Below, piece by piece: positions 1 to 10,200 of a DNA stretch of 64,000 nt. The notes beneath the pieces were generated by a model, which saw only the letters and a list, made by a program, of their open reading frames with translations, did no database searches and was not told where the DNA came from. The position numbers were made by a program, and so were the translations under genes. The stretch lies in assembly GCA_949358305.1 (NCBI GenBank), contig OX442314.1:7991060-8055059 (forward strand), read 5' to 3'. Position 1 is the first letter of the stretch. The number at the start of each line of letters is the position of its first letter. The DNA comes from Strigamia acuminata. Taxonomy: Eukaryota > Arthropoda > Chilopoda > Geophilomorpha > Linotaeniidae.

Positions 1-632
1 CCATCCATCTTTTGATCCTTCGGCCAACAAAACAGCATCATTGTCACTACTCACTAGAATGGGGTTTGGCGTTATCTTGCTGCACAAAGATGGGCTTGCG
101 TTTATTTGCGACTGGGAATTTATTTCTAATAGCTGGAAAAACATTTTCCATCATCATTTTTTTACACATTAGCAGGAATATGTCCTTCATTATATTGTCT
201 TTTAACTTCTTGCCAAATTCGTGAAATAGTTAGTCTAGTAACTCCAAGTTTTCCTGCAATTTCATTAATGGCGCCACGACTCAACTTATTTCTTACATTG
301 CTTCGTTTTAGCAAGAGTTGCAGTATATAATTTCGCTGATTATCAGTTAATTGCTTCTTTTTGGTCACTTTTCTTTGCAAACAGCCATTTTCTGAATTCA
401 TTTTTATTTTATTTGAAGCACAACAGGTGCCATTTAAATTTGAGCCCATTTTGAGAAAATTCAATTCAGCAATAATGGAACAATAAACTAATTACCCATA
501 ATGCCACCTAGTGATCAGAAAGTGCACTTAATTTGAAAGATTATTCATTTAAAATATCTTAAAATTATACAAAACTAACGATAATCGAGAATTTTTTATA
601 GAAATGTATACCATAATTTGGGACAGAGGGAG
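1..632 (-). mobile_element. Mariner-like DNA transposon remnant, one end
   Basis: One terminus is visible on the minus strand at 611-632, reading CTCCCTCTGTCCCAAATTAT inward and flanked by a TA dinucleotide at 633-634, as expected for Tc1/mariner insertions. A CTCCCT(C/T)(C/T)GTCCC terminus is the hallmark of Stowaway and plant-type mariner elements. The interior carries a broken transposase (separate entry). The other terminus is off the left edge or lost. The stretch 465-610 holds nothing I recognise. Confidence 0.7.
35..464 (-). pseudogene. Mariner-like transposase, internally deleted
   Basis: The first part (464 down to about 165) encodes a basic N-terminal region with a helix-turn-helix pattern: LTDNQRNYILQLLLKRS, then KLSRGAINEIAGKLGV and TISRIWQEVKRQ. 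This is the pattern found at the N-terminus of plant-type mariner transposases. A stop follows at about 164. In a shifted frame (about 160 down to 35) the motif PIFVQQDNAKPHSS follows, which is the second catalytic aspartate block of DDE/D mariner transposases. The first catalytic block between them is missing, so the copy is internally deleted, frameshifted and cannot be active. The family assignment comes from motif recognition only. Confidence 0.7.
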
Positions 633-671
633 TACATTTTATTGGTACCATCCAATACAATAAACACTGAA

Positions 672-912
672 TTATACAGAGTGGAAGAAAAGTCTGTTCC
701 CCTCAAATATTTCCCGAGCAATTGCATTTAGGCCAACTTTGATGAAGCAATCGTATAGGAAGTTGGGTGAGAGCAATCCAATGATGTCATCAAATTTGAC
801 CTTGTAGGTCATTTTCAAAGTCATTTACTTGCTAACTTCTAAACCAATCAGGTTAGAGCAAAATTTCCAATTACAAAGTTGTAGAGCACCATCAAATTAG
901 TACTATCCAGAG
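672..912 (-). repeat. Interspersed repeat family Z, copy 1
   Basis: This stretch matches 28681-28842 and 33370-33602 in reverse orientation, sharing blocks such as ATACGATCGCTTCATCAAA, CCTTCAAGGTCAAATTT-like text and a GGGGAACAGACTTTT-like end. The copies are clearly diverged. I cannot assign a class; the repeated CACCCTGTATA-type end suggests a DNA element. Confidence 0.6.
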
Positions 913-1399
913 AGTTCGACTTGCCATGCAGAACGGTATCGCGCATGGCCTACGCAGCAGTATGGTCATCCATGAAATGGTAGACGGTACTGCGTACGCA
1001 GGGGGTTATAGCACGTGGCTCCACACAGCAGTTTAATCATCTGGGGTACTAATAGCAGACAGACTTAGTTGGCACCAAATACAATGGAAATCAGTTTACC
1101 AAACACATGGTGCTACTTGCGGTTACTGCGTACAGACTTTTTTGGCACCATCAGGTGATGGAACCAATTTCCGATAACACCGGTGCTACTGGCGGTAACG
1201 GAATGTTGTTATACCGCAAATGACCACTCAGCCCTGACAGGAGAATACCAAATGCACACAGGAGGGTATGCTCGTCGAGGCCTTCAATTGACGGGGGCTG
1301 CATTATTCTGTAGAATAATGCAACGGTTTCAAGAGATACGCAAATCACCATGAAACCAAATAACCAAAAACAAGATAAAACCGGGGGTTCACTTCCTGT
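913..1399. other. Unclassified intergenic DNA
   Basis: No convincing coding region, RNA or repeat is visible. Short open frames here (one on the minus strand from 1441 to 1151) have no recognisable motif. Confidence 0.4.
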
Positions 1400-1700
1400 T
1401 GTCAGGAAATACATACCCTTGGTGGGATTAAATCCCACCAATCCCGTATAGCAGGAAATGGATACGGAAGAGCATAATTCGGATTATGCTAATCTTAGCT
1501 GAGAACCGGAAATGGATACCGAGGACTGAGAATGAATTCCTAGAATGCATTCTGTTTCAATTCCTCAATCTCTCAATCCGAAATGTTCAATTTCTTCTGA
1601 GATTTGACGAGACTAATCGATTTCTTGGCAGATAATAATAATGTGTTTATATTACTGTTTTCAATTGTTCATCGGGTTTACAATAAATATTACGCATATT
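1400..1700. repeat. Diverged LTR-like fragment related to the solo LTR at 26956-27412
   Basis: It shares with that solo LTR the order ACCAATCC(C/T)GTAT, GGAA(A/G)TGGATAC, GCATAATTC(G/A)GATTATGCT, and CCGGAA(A/C)TGGATACC. It has no clear ends or target duplication, so it is a degraded piece. Confidence 0.5.
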
Positions 1701-1724
1701 TATTTTAAGCATTTATAACTATCT

Positions 1725-2139
1725 AGGGTTGCACCGAATATTCGGTTTATATTCGGTAATTCGGCCTATTCGGCCTAAAATATTTATTTATTTTAAAAAT
1801 GATATTTTTAAAGGAAATATTGCATTTTTTCTGTAAAAATTGCTTTTCAGAGGCAAAAATTGCACTTTATAGGCAAAAAATCACACTATTGAGGCAAAAA
1901 TCGCACTATTCAGGCAACATTCACTATTTTTAGGCAAAAATTGCATTTCTTTCAGAAAAAGGAAATTTTTAACTTAAAAAATTACATTTTTTGGGTAAAA
2001 GGAATATTTTACAACGTAAAAACTGCATTTATTAGATAAAAAGTAAATTTTTTCAGCCAAAAATCACTTTTTTTCAACAAAAAATTTTTTTTTTTAAATA
2101 TTTGGTTATTCGGCCTTTTTGGTATTCGGAGCAATCCTC
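1725..2139. mobile_element. hAT-like MITE with AT-rich interior
   Basis: The left end AGGGTTGCACCGAATATTCG pairs with the right end TATTCGGAGCAATCCT as short terminal inverted repeats. The flanks are imperfect 8-bp duplicates (AACTATCT at 1717-1724 and AACTATAC at 2140-2147). The interior is a degenerate array of roughly 20-30 bp units of the type AGGCAAAAATTGCACT. The AGGGTTGCACCGAATATTCGG end is common in animal hAT-type MITEs. Confidence 0.6.
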
Positions 2140-2142
2140 AAC

Positions 2143-4158
2143 TATACTCCTTCCAACTACAAGTTGGGCTCTTCTCCCATTGGGCAAGCCTCACCACTCC
2201 TACTGTACTGCCACCAGGAAAAGTATTTTTTTTTTATTTTTTTATTGTTTGGATTATTCTAATGCTTCAAATGTTTAAATTTTATTTGTATTTTATAATA
2301 AAATGTTTTTTGCATAAGTTACATGTTTGTTTAGTTTATTGGTTGCTTTGTCAGGAAGCAAACAAGTTTGGAATTTATTTATTTAACCTAGGTAATCGAT
2401 TACAATATCTGTACATCGATTACAATGTCTGTACATCGATTACAATGTCTGTACATCGATTACAATGTCTGTACATCGATTACAATGTCTGTACATCGAT
2501 TACAATGTCTGTACATCGATTACAATGTCTGTACATCGATTACAATGTCTGTACATCGATTACAATGTCTGTACATCGATTACAATGTCTGTACATCGAT
2601 TACAATGTCTGTACATCGATTACAATGTCTGTACATCGATTACAATGTCTGTACATCGATTACAATGTCTGTACATCGATTACAATGTCTGTACATCGAT
2701 TACAATGTCTGTACATCGATTACAATGTCTGTACATCGATTACAATGTCTGTACATCGATTACAATGTCTGTACATCGATTACAATGTCTGTACATCGAT
2801 TACAATGTCTGTACATCGATTACAATGTCTGTACATCGATTACAATGTCTGTACATCGATTACAATGTCTGTACATCGATTACAATGTCTGTACATCGAT
2901 TACAATGTCTGTACATCGATTACAATGTCTGTACATCGATTACAATGTCTGTACATCGATTACAATGTCTGTACATCGATTACAATGTCTGTACATCGAT
3001 TACAATGTCTGTACATCGATTACAATGTCTGTACATCGATTACAATGTCTGTACATCGATTACAATGTCTGTACATCGATTACAATGTCTGTACATCGAT
3101 TACAATGTCTGTACATCGATTACAATGTCTGTACATCGATTACAATGTCTGTACATCGATTACAATGTCTGTACATCGATTACAATGTCTGTACATCGAT
3201 TACAATGTCTGTACATCGATTACAATGTCTGTACATCGATTACAATGTCTGTACATCGATTACAATGTCTGTACATCGATTACAATGTCTGTACATCGAT
3301 TACAATGTCTGTACATCGATTACAATGTCTGTACATCGATTACAATGTCTGTACATCGATTACAATGTCTGTACATCGATTACAATGTCTGTACATCGAT
3401 TACAATGTCTGTACATCGATTACAATGTCTGTACATCGATTACAATGTCTGTACATCGATTACAATGTCTGTACATCGATTACAATGTCTGTACATCGAT
3501 TACAATGTCTGTACATCGATTACAATGTCTGTACATCGATTACAATGTCTGTACATCGATTACAATGTCTGTACATCGATTACAATGTCTGTACATCGAT
3601 TACAATGTCTGTACATCGATTACAATGTCTGTACATCGATTACAATGTCTGTACATCGATTACAATGTCTGTACATCGATTACAATGTCTGTACATCGAT
3701 TACAATGTCTGTACATCGATTACAATGTCTGTACATCGATTACAATGTCTGTACATCGATTACAATGTCTGTACATCGATTACAATGTCTGTACATCGAT
3801 TACAATGTCTGTACATCGATTACAATGTCTGTACATCGATTACAATGTCTGTACATCGATTACAATGTCTGTACATCGATTACAATGTCTGTACATCGAT
3901 TACAATGTCTGTACATCGATTACAATGTCTGTACATCGATTACAATGTCTGTACATCGATTACAATGTCTGTACATCGATTACAATGTCTGTACATCGAT
4001 TAAAATGTCTGTACATCGATTACAATGTCTGTACATCGATTACAATGTCTGTACATCGATTACAATTCTGGTGTTTTGGTCTATTTTTTGTACCACTACA
4101 CCAGTGAAATGGCTCGCCCAATGGGAGAAGGGCTCAACTTGTAGTTGGTTCGAGTATA
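2143..4158. mobile_element. Foldback element enclosing a giant minisatellite
   Basis: About 70 bp at the left (from 2143, with blocks CCAACTACAAGTTG and TTCTCCCATTGGGC) reappear as reverse complement at the right end (about 4090-4158, with GCCCAATGGGAGAAG and CAACTTGTAGTTGG), so this is one element with long terminal inverted repeats. Inner blocks (TTTATTGGTTGCTTTG; GTGTTTTGG-TCTA) match the shorter relative at 44806-45400. The interior is mostly the tandem array at 2395-4065. No transposase is encoded, so it is non-autonomous. I could not fix a target duplication. Confidence 0.7.
2395..4065 (+). repeat. 20-bp minisatellite, about 83 units
   Basis: The unit TACAATGTCTGTACATCGAT repeats head to tail with almost no variation. 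I saw one G-to-A change in the first unit and one C-to-A change near 4003. The unit contains the palindromes TGTACA and ATCGAT. It has no stop in any forward frame, and because 20 is not a multiple of 3 all three forward frames give the same cyclic 20-residue peptide. The long open frame across it is therefore an artefact. The near identity points to very recent expansion. Confidence 0.98.
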
Positions 4159-4290
4159 TATTCAAATTTGCCGGTACTATAACTTGTCGCCACCTATTGT
4201 TAGTGTAGCGCTTTGACAAATACGGTCTTTATTCCGTCACAAACTGGACAAAATCAGAATTGAGATGTGAAAGATCTGAAGCTAGCGTAC

Positions 4291-7200
4291 CTGCAGTAAA
4301 CAGTTTGAAGTAAATTGTTTTGGATGCAAGCATTTTTACACTTGAAATAAGCAGTTTTGTTCTCTTCACAAGGATTTCGCTTTCTATTTCTTAGGACAGT
4401 CTATTGCATAAAATCTAACTTGTAAGTTATATGTGAGTAGGAATATGATTTGTGTAATTTTTTACCTTATGTAGTCGAAGAGTTACACCATTCACCCATC
4501 CATATTGTAAAGTCAAAGGTGCCAAAATATTAACTTCTTCTTCCAGATTATTTAGGAAAAACTGAAAAGTATTATAATTTAAAAATCGATCTGTAAGTAT
4601 TGGATCAGCATAAATGACAAGATATAGTTAAACGATGTTTTCACTAAGGGAATGGTTTAGATTGAATTTTTTAATGAATAAAACTTACCGGTACCACAAA
4701 TTGTATGAGAATTAGGTCCTGTGTGTGACGGGTTGGTGTAGTGTGCCTAACAGCACAGCCACACAGTAAGATGGGTGACCCAACCCCTAGACAATGATTA
4801 AAGGCCAAAACCCAACAATCTGAGTCCCTGTCTTGTTATTACGTGATGTATGCGTCCCTCCCGCCGTGGTAAATCCCCATACCAGGGCGGGTAAGACCAT
4901 ATCGCAGCCATAGTGTTCTTAATATGTTTGGAATATATTTGGAATACATATCACTATTTTAAATTGTAATGATAGTTTTAATGACATTTATAATACAGGA
5001 TGTTGGAGGACCTACTAGTAATTAAAAGGATTACAAAGTGTACCTTTAGATGCTGATCACATACTTTTGAAGAAATTAGATTTAATTCAATGTGAAATGC
5101 AACATATGGGTTGACTAATTTTTCTGAAAAACATTGGAAAGTCAGAATCAATTGTCAGACACATCAGATAAAAATAAATTTTAATAGTCAAATAATTCAT
5201 CATAAAATTAAAATATTAGAATTTAAAAGTATCACAACGGTAAAAATTGAGCATGTCAGCAGGTTTAAAGTACGGAGTATACTTTTGTGCGAATACAATA
5301 TAGCCGAGAATTAAGAATGTCAGGCCAATTTTATCGCATTCGTGCTGAGAACGACTTGGTTGCCTTGTGATTGCAGATGACACCCGGTAGGGTTGTGGGA
5401 TTATTTCTTTGGGCGAGTGCGGTGCGGATTGTTGGGCAATAATCGGTTTTAGATTCTATGTAGTTTTTGTTCTAATATGTTGGAGGCATAAAAATGGAGA
5501 CGCGTGGTTGTTAGGTGAAAATATTAACAGTGATGGTTTTAATCTTAAACAGATGTTAAAAAGTGCGTGGAGCACCAAATACAATTCGGGTCACTGATTG
5601 GTCAGTGTCAGTGACAGGTGCACAGGTGACAAAGACACCTGGCGGACAGGAATACAACATTCAATAAACAACACTTCCCCTGAATGGCAATATTCCTACA
5701 TTTTAAAATTCAAAACATTTTTCTTAAACAATTCAGACATTTAAAAAATTAAAGTATTCATTCACAAACAATTCAAATATTAAAAACAATATTTCTTAAA
5801 CAATTTCCTTCAATCCAAATTGGGCGATCAATTCTTCGTGTTTTGGCTTAAAAAGCCCCTTGGTCAACACATCGGCGACCATCTTCTCACTCTCCAGGAA
5901 TTCTATGTCGATATCTCCCCGCTCACATGTTTCTCGAACGAAATGGTGGCGAATGTCGATGTGCTTGGTCCTGGAATGAAAAATTGGGTTTCGCACCAAT
6001 TTGTGTGCCCCCTGATTATCGCTATAAATGAGGGTCGTTTCTTTCTTCTTGTTGATGTATTTAATTTCGTCTAGGAAGTTTCGCAAGTAGATTGCTTCTT
6101 TTGACGCGTCGGCCAACGCCATATATTCTGCTTCGGTCGACGAGGTTGCGACGGTCTTCTGCTTTCTTGCTTCCCAGCATATTGTCGCGTTCGCGAGTTT
6201 AAAGCAGTAGCCGGTGTACGAGCGACGGTCGTCCAAGTTTGCTCCCCAATCTGCATCCGTGTAGCCGACTAAGTCTTTTCCGGTCTTTTCGAATTTTAGC
6301 CCGAGATTCGATGAGTGCTTCAAATATCTTAGGACGCGTTTTGCTGCTGTCCAATGAGTTCCGGTGAAACACGTATTATATTGACTTAATGCGCTGACGG
6401 TGTAGGAAATATCGGGTCGAGTGCAAACGGCGAGGTACATGAGTGATCCGATTAAACTTTGGTACGGGAACTTCTCTGGATCCAGTAGCTCTTCGTCGGT
6501 CCCATCCTCCTTTTTCTTGTTTTTCTGCAATTTCTGATTTGCGTCGAGTGGAGTTGTGTTTTTCGAGCAGCCTTGCATTCCGAAACGATTCAGTATGTCC
6601 TTAACGTATTTTTTCTGCGCCATCGTGATTGATTTCGTCTTTTCGTCCTGTTTAAACTCGATTCCCAAGCAGTAGTGAATTTGTCCTAAATCCTTCATTT
6701 TGAACTCGCTCTTCAGGTTCGATTTTAATTTCTCCAAGTTTCTTTTGCAGTTCGTTGCGATGATAAAATCATCCACGTAGATTGCGACGAGCGTGATGAC
6801 TTCTCCATTCATTTGGTAATACACGCATGGGTCTGCGTTTGTTGGCTTCAGTCCGTGCTTTTGCAACTTCTCGTCCAGTTTTTTGTACCACTGGCGACCC
6901 GACTGCTTCAATCCGTATAATGCCTTTCTCATCCGGCAGACTTTTCCTTTCTTGATTTTTATTCCAGCGATAAATTCCAAATATTCGGGGAATTCCATAA
7001 AAATTTCCTCTTCGATTTCGCCGTTCAAATATGCCGTTATCGCGTCCATTTGGTGTACGGTCAATCCCAACTCGGCTGCGATTGCCATCATCATTCGAAT
7101 TGATCCCGGTCGTGCGACGGGCGCGTAGGTTTCAAAGTAGTCGATGCCTGGCTGCTGTGCATATCCTTTGGCGACCAGTCGGGCCTTTCTGCGTTCGATT

Positions 7201-10200
7201 GACCCGTCTGCTTCAAATTTTGTGCGGAGGACCCATCTACATCCGATTACGTTTCTATTTTTCGGTCGGTCGCACTCCTCCCACGTTTCGTTTTCAATTA
7301 AAGCGTCGTATTCGTCCTTCATCGCTTTCATCCATTCTTGTGGGTCGTTTCCATTCAAAGCTTCGGCCGCTGTCGTTGGATCGTCGAGAATTGCTATCTG
7401 TGCAATTTCGTCCAAAACTTCATTAGTTGTTGTCGGATTCTTTCTGGTGTATCTCTTTCTGGGTGGGTCCCCATTTCGATTTGGGTAAGGTTTTGGCGTT
7501 CTCGAGGATCGTCGTGGAATTATTTGCGCGTTTTCATTCTGACGAGGTTCGGCTTCTTCGTGTTGCGTCTCTCTCTCGTCCTCATTGTCGGGCTCGTTCT
7601 CGCCTGCGCTCTCGACTTCGTCCTCGGAAATTTCGGTTCCATTCTCGATTTGATCTGTTCTGCAATCGGTGAGAATGTCATTAAAATTATTGTTATTATC
7701 GTTTTCTTCACATTCTTCATTCGTTTCATTTTCCGATTTTTCGACAAATTTCACATCGCGACTTTTTATAATTTTGTTTTCGCTTTTTGACCACAAGCGA
7801 TACGCCTTCGATCCGTCCCAATATCCGATGAGAATACATTCTTTTGACTTCGGTTCGAACTTCCCCTTGTTCGGTTTCTTGTCCAACGCGAAGACTCTGC
7901 TTCCAAAAACCCGAAAATAGTCGACATTCGGTTTTCTTCCGGTCCAGACTTGATGCGGGATTTCATTTTCCAAACTTCTAGTCGGGCATTTATTTCGGAT
8001 GTGGCATGCAGTGTTGATTGCTTCCGCCCAATATGAGTTAGGCAATTTTGCTTGCAGTAACATGCATCGTGCCATCTCGATCAAAGTTCTATTCATTCTT
8101 TCCGAGACGCCATTTTGTTCCGGGGTTCGTTCGACGCTGGTTTGGCGCTTTATGCCGTTTTCTTGTAAATACGTGTCGAATTTCTTATTTACATATTCCT
8201 TCCCGTTGTCCGATCGTAAAACTTTTAGTGCGCAACCAGTTTCCCTCTCGCAAAACGTTTTAAATGATTTGAATGCCTCGAAAACTTCGCTTTTGTGCTT
8301 CAGAAAATACACCTTGCACCACCTCGATTTGTCGTCGGTGAAGGTCACGAAGTATCTTGATCCGTTCATGGACTTTGTTGGCATTGGTCCGCAAACGTCC
8401 GAGTGTACAAGTTCCAGCAGTTTTTCGCTTTTTGACGTGGAGTCAGGAAATTTCGTACTTGCGTGCTTCCCCTCGATGCAAGTTTCACAAGTTGGCAGCT
8501 TGGCGTCCTTTTCCAAATTCATTCCGTCCGCCTTTTCGTTTAGTATTTTCAGACTTGACTCGTTCAGGTGCCCAAGTCTTTTGTGCCATTCTTGTATTTT
8601 CGTACTTGCTGGTTTTGCAGGTTTTGATCCGGTTCCGACTTCGATTTCCGCTGCAGTCGCAGCATCCTCGGTCTCGTCGACGATGTAATACAGTCCGTTC
8701 CTTTTTTCGGCGGTGAATACGATTTCTCCCTTCGGATTTATCACTTCTGCTGATTTATCATCGAAAATCACCTTGTGTCCCCGTTCTGTGATCTTCCCGA
8801 CTGACATCAAATTCGTTCGTAAATCTCGTACCAAAAGAGTTTCCGCCAAATCCAGCTTCACATTTCCGTTCCCGGTGTTGACGACAATTTTCGCGGTTCC
8901 TTTTCCGTCGATTTTTGTACTCGCTTTGCTGGCCAAATTCAGTTTTTGGTTTTTCAGGAATTCGATCGTCGAAAATGTTGAATCGTTCGAGCACATGTGG
9001 GAGCTGGCGCCGCTGTCCAAACACCAATTTTTCGGTCGTGACGTCTCGCTTATCAGTGCTGTCTCGATTTGCTCGCAGAAAAATAATTCGTACTTGGATT
9101 TCTCGGCTCTTGATGCGCTTTCCTTCTTGCTTTTACTTCGACAATCGGCGATTTTGTGGCCAATTTTTCCGCAACCGTGGCACTTGTATTTAAAAGCTGG
9201 TTTCTCGGTCGAATTCGAATTTTCGTCGCCGTATTTCTTTGGTTGCTTACGTTTTTGGAACGTTTTTCTGGCCATCATGGCGTCCGACACGTCTTCTTTT
9301 CCTTTTCCGCGGGCGATCGACTCGTCTTTGATTTTTCCCTCCAAAACTTCCAGTGAAGGCAATTTGTCTTGCGATTCTATTGCGCATCTGAAGTTGTCGT
9401 AAGAGTTTGGCAGGCTTAGTAGTAGTAGAATCGTCGTGAAGTCTTCGGGCATCTTGAAATCCATGTCTAGTAGCTTATCCACCAGCTCGAAGAATTCTTT
9501 TAAGTGATTCTCCACGTTTTCTCCGTCCGCCATTTTGTGTGTTGCGAGTCGTTTTAACAACGTGATTTTTCTTGCCGGTCCTTTGGATTGGTACACACTG
9601 TGCAACTTCTTCCATAATTCATTCGCGGTGTTGCAATTTTTGGCCATTCGAAGTTCCGATTGTTTTATATTTAGCAAAATGTCATTTTTGGCTGTTCGAT
9701 CACTTTTCTCCCACGTTTCGATCTCCTTCACGCGTTTCGCGTTTCCTTCGATGGTTTCTGGTCGTTTCGACGTACCTTCCGCGTGCACGAGTAGGTCCCG
9801 TTGATCCAAAATTGCTTCCATCTGGATCTTCCATGTGTCGAAGTTTTCCTTTCCCAACGCCTCGATTCGAGCTGAATTTCCGCCGCCGTTCGCCATCGTT
9901 TCTTAGTTCTGTTTTTTGTGGAATGTTCGTGTTAAATTCGTTTTTAACTTCCTCGAATGTTCCGGTACAAAACTTGATGATTTTTAAGCGCAGTGGAAGC
10001 GTGCTGGGCCCATAACCTGTAGTTTTTGTTCTAATATGTTGGAGGCATAAAAATGGAGACGCGTGGTTGTTAGGTGAAAATATTAACAGTGATGGTTTTA
10101 ATCTTAAACAGATGTTAAAAAGTGCGTGGAGCACCAAATACAATTCGGGTCACTGATTGGTCAGTGTCAGTGACAGGTGCACAGGTGACAAAGACACCTG

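Noticed and set aside
1151-1441. 96-codon minus-strand frame
   Set aside because: No motif; it overlaps a repeat-derived stretch and has no gene context.
2395-4065. CRISPR-like array
   Set aside because: The units are contiguous and have no unique spacers, and the genome is eukaryotic.
2262-4208. 648-codon open frame with a 20-residue repeating peptide
   Set aside because: It is produced by the 20-bp minisatellite, which lacks stops in all forward frames; three frames give the same peptide. No start context or flanking gene supports it.
5820-9804. Many plus-strand frames opposite the Copia polyprotein
   Set aside because: They are antisense shadows of a clearly real minus-strand frame and have no family motifs.
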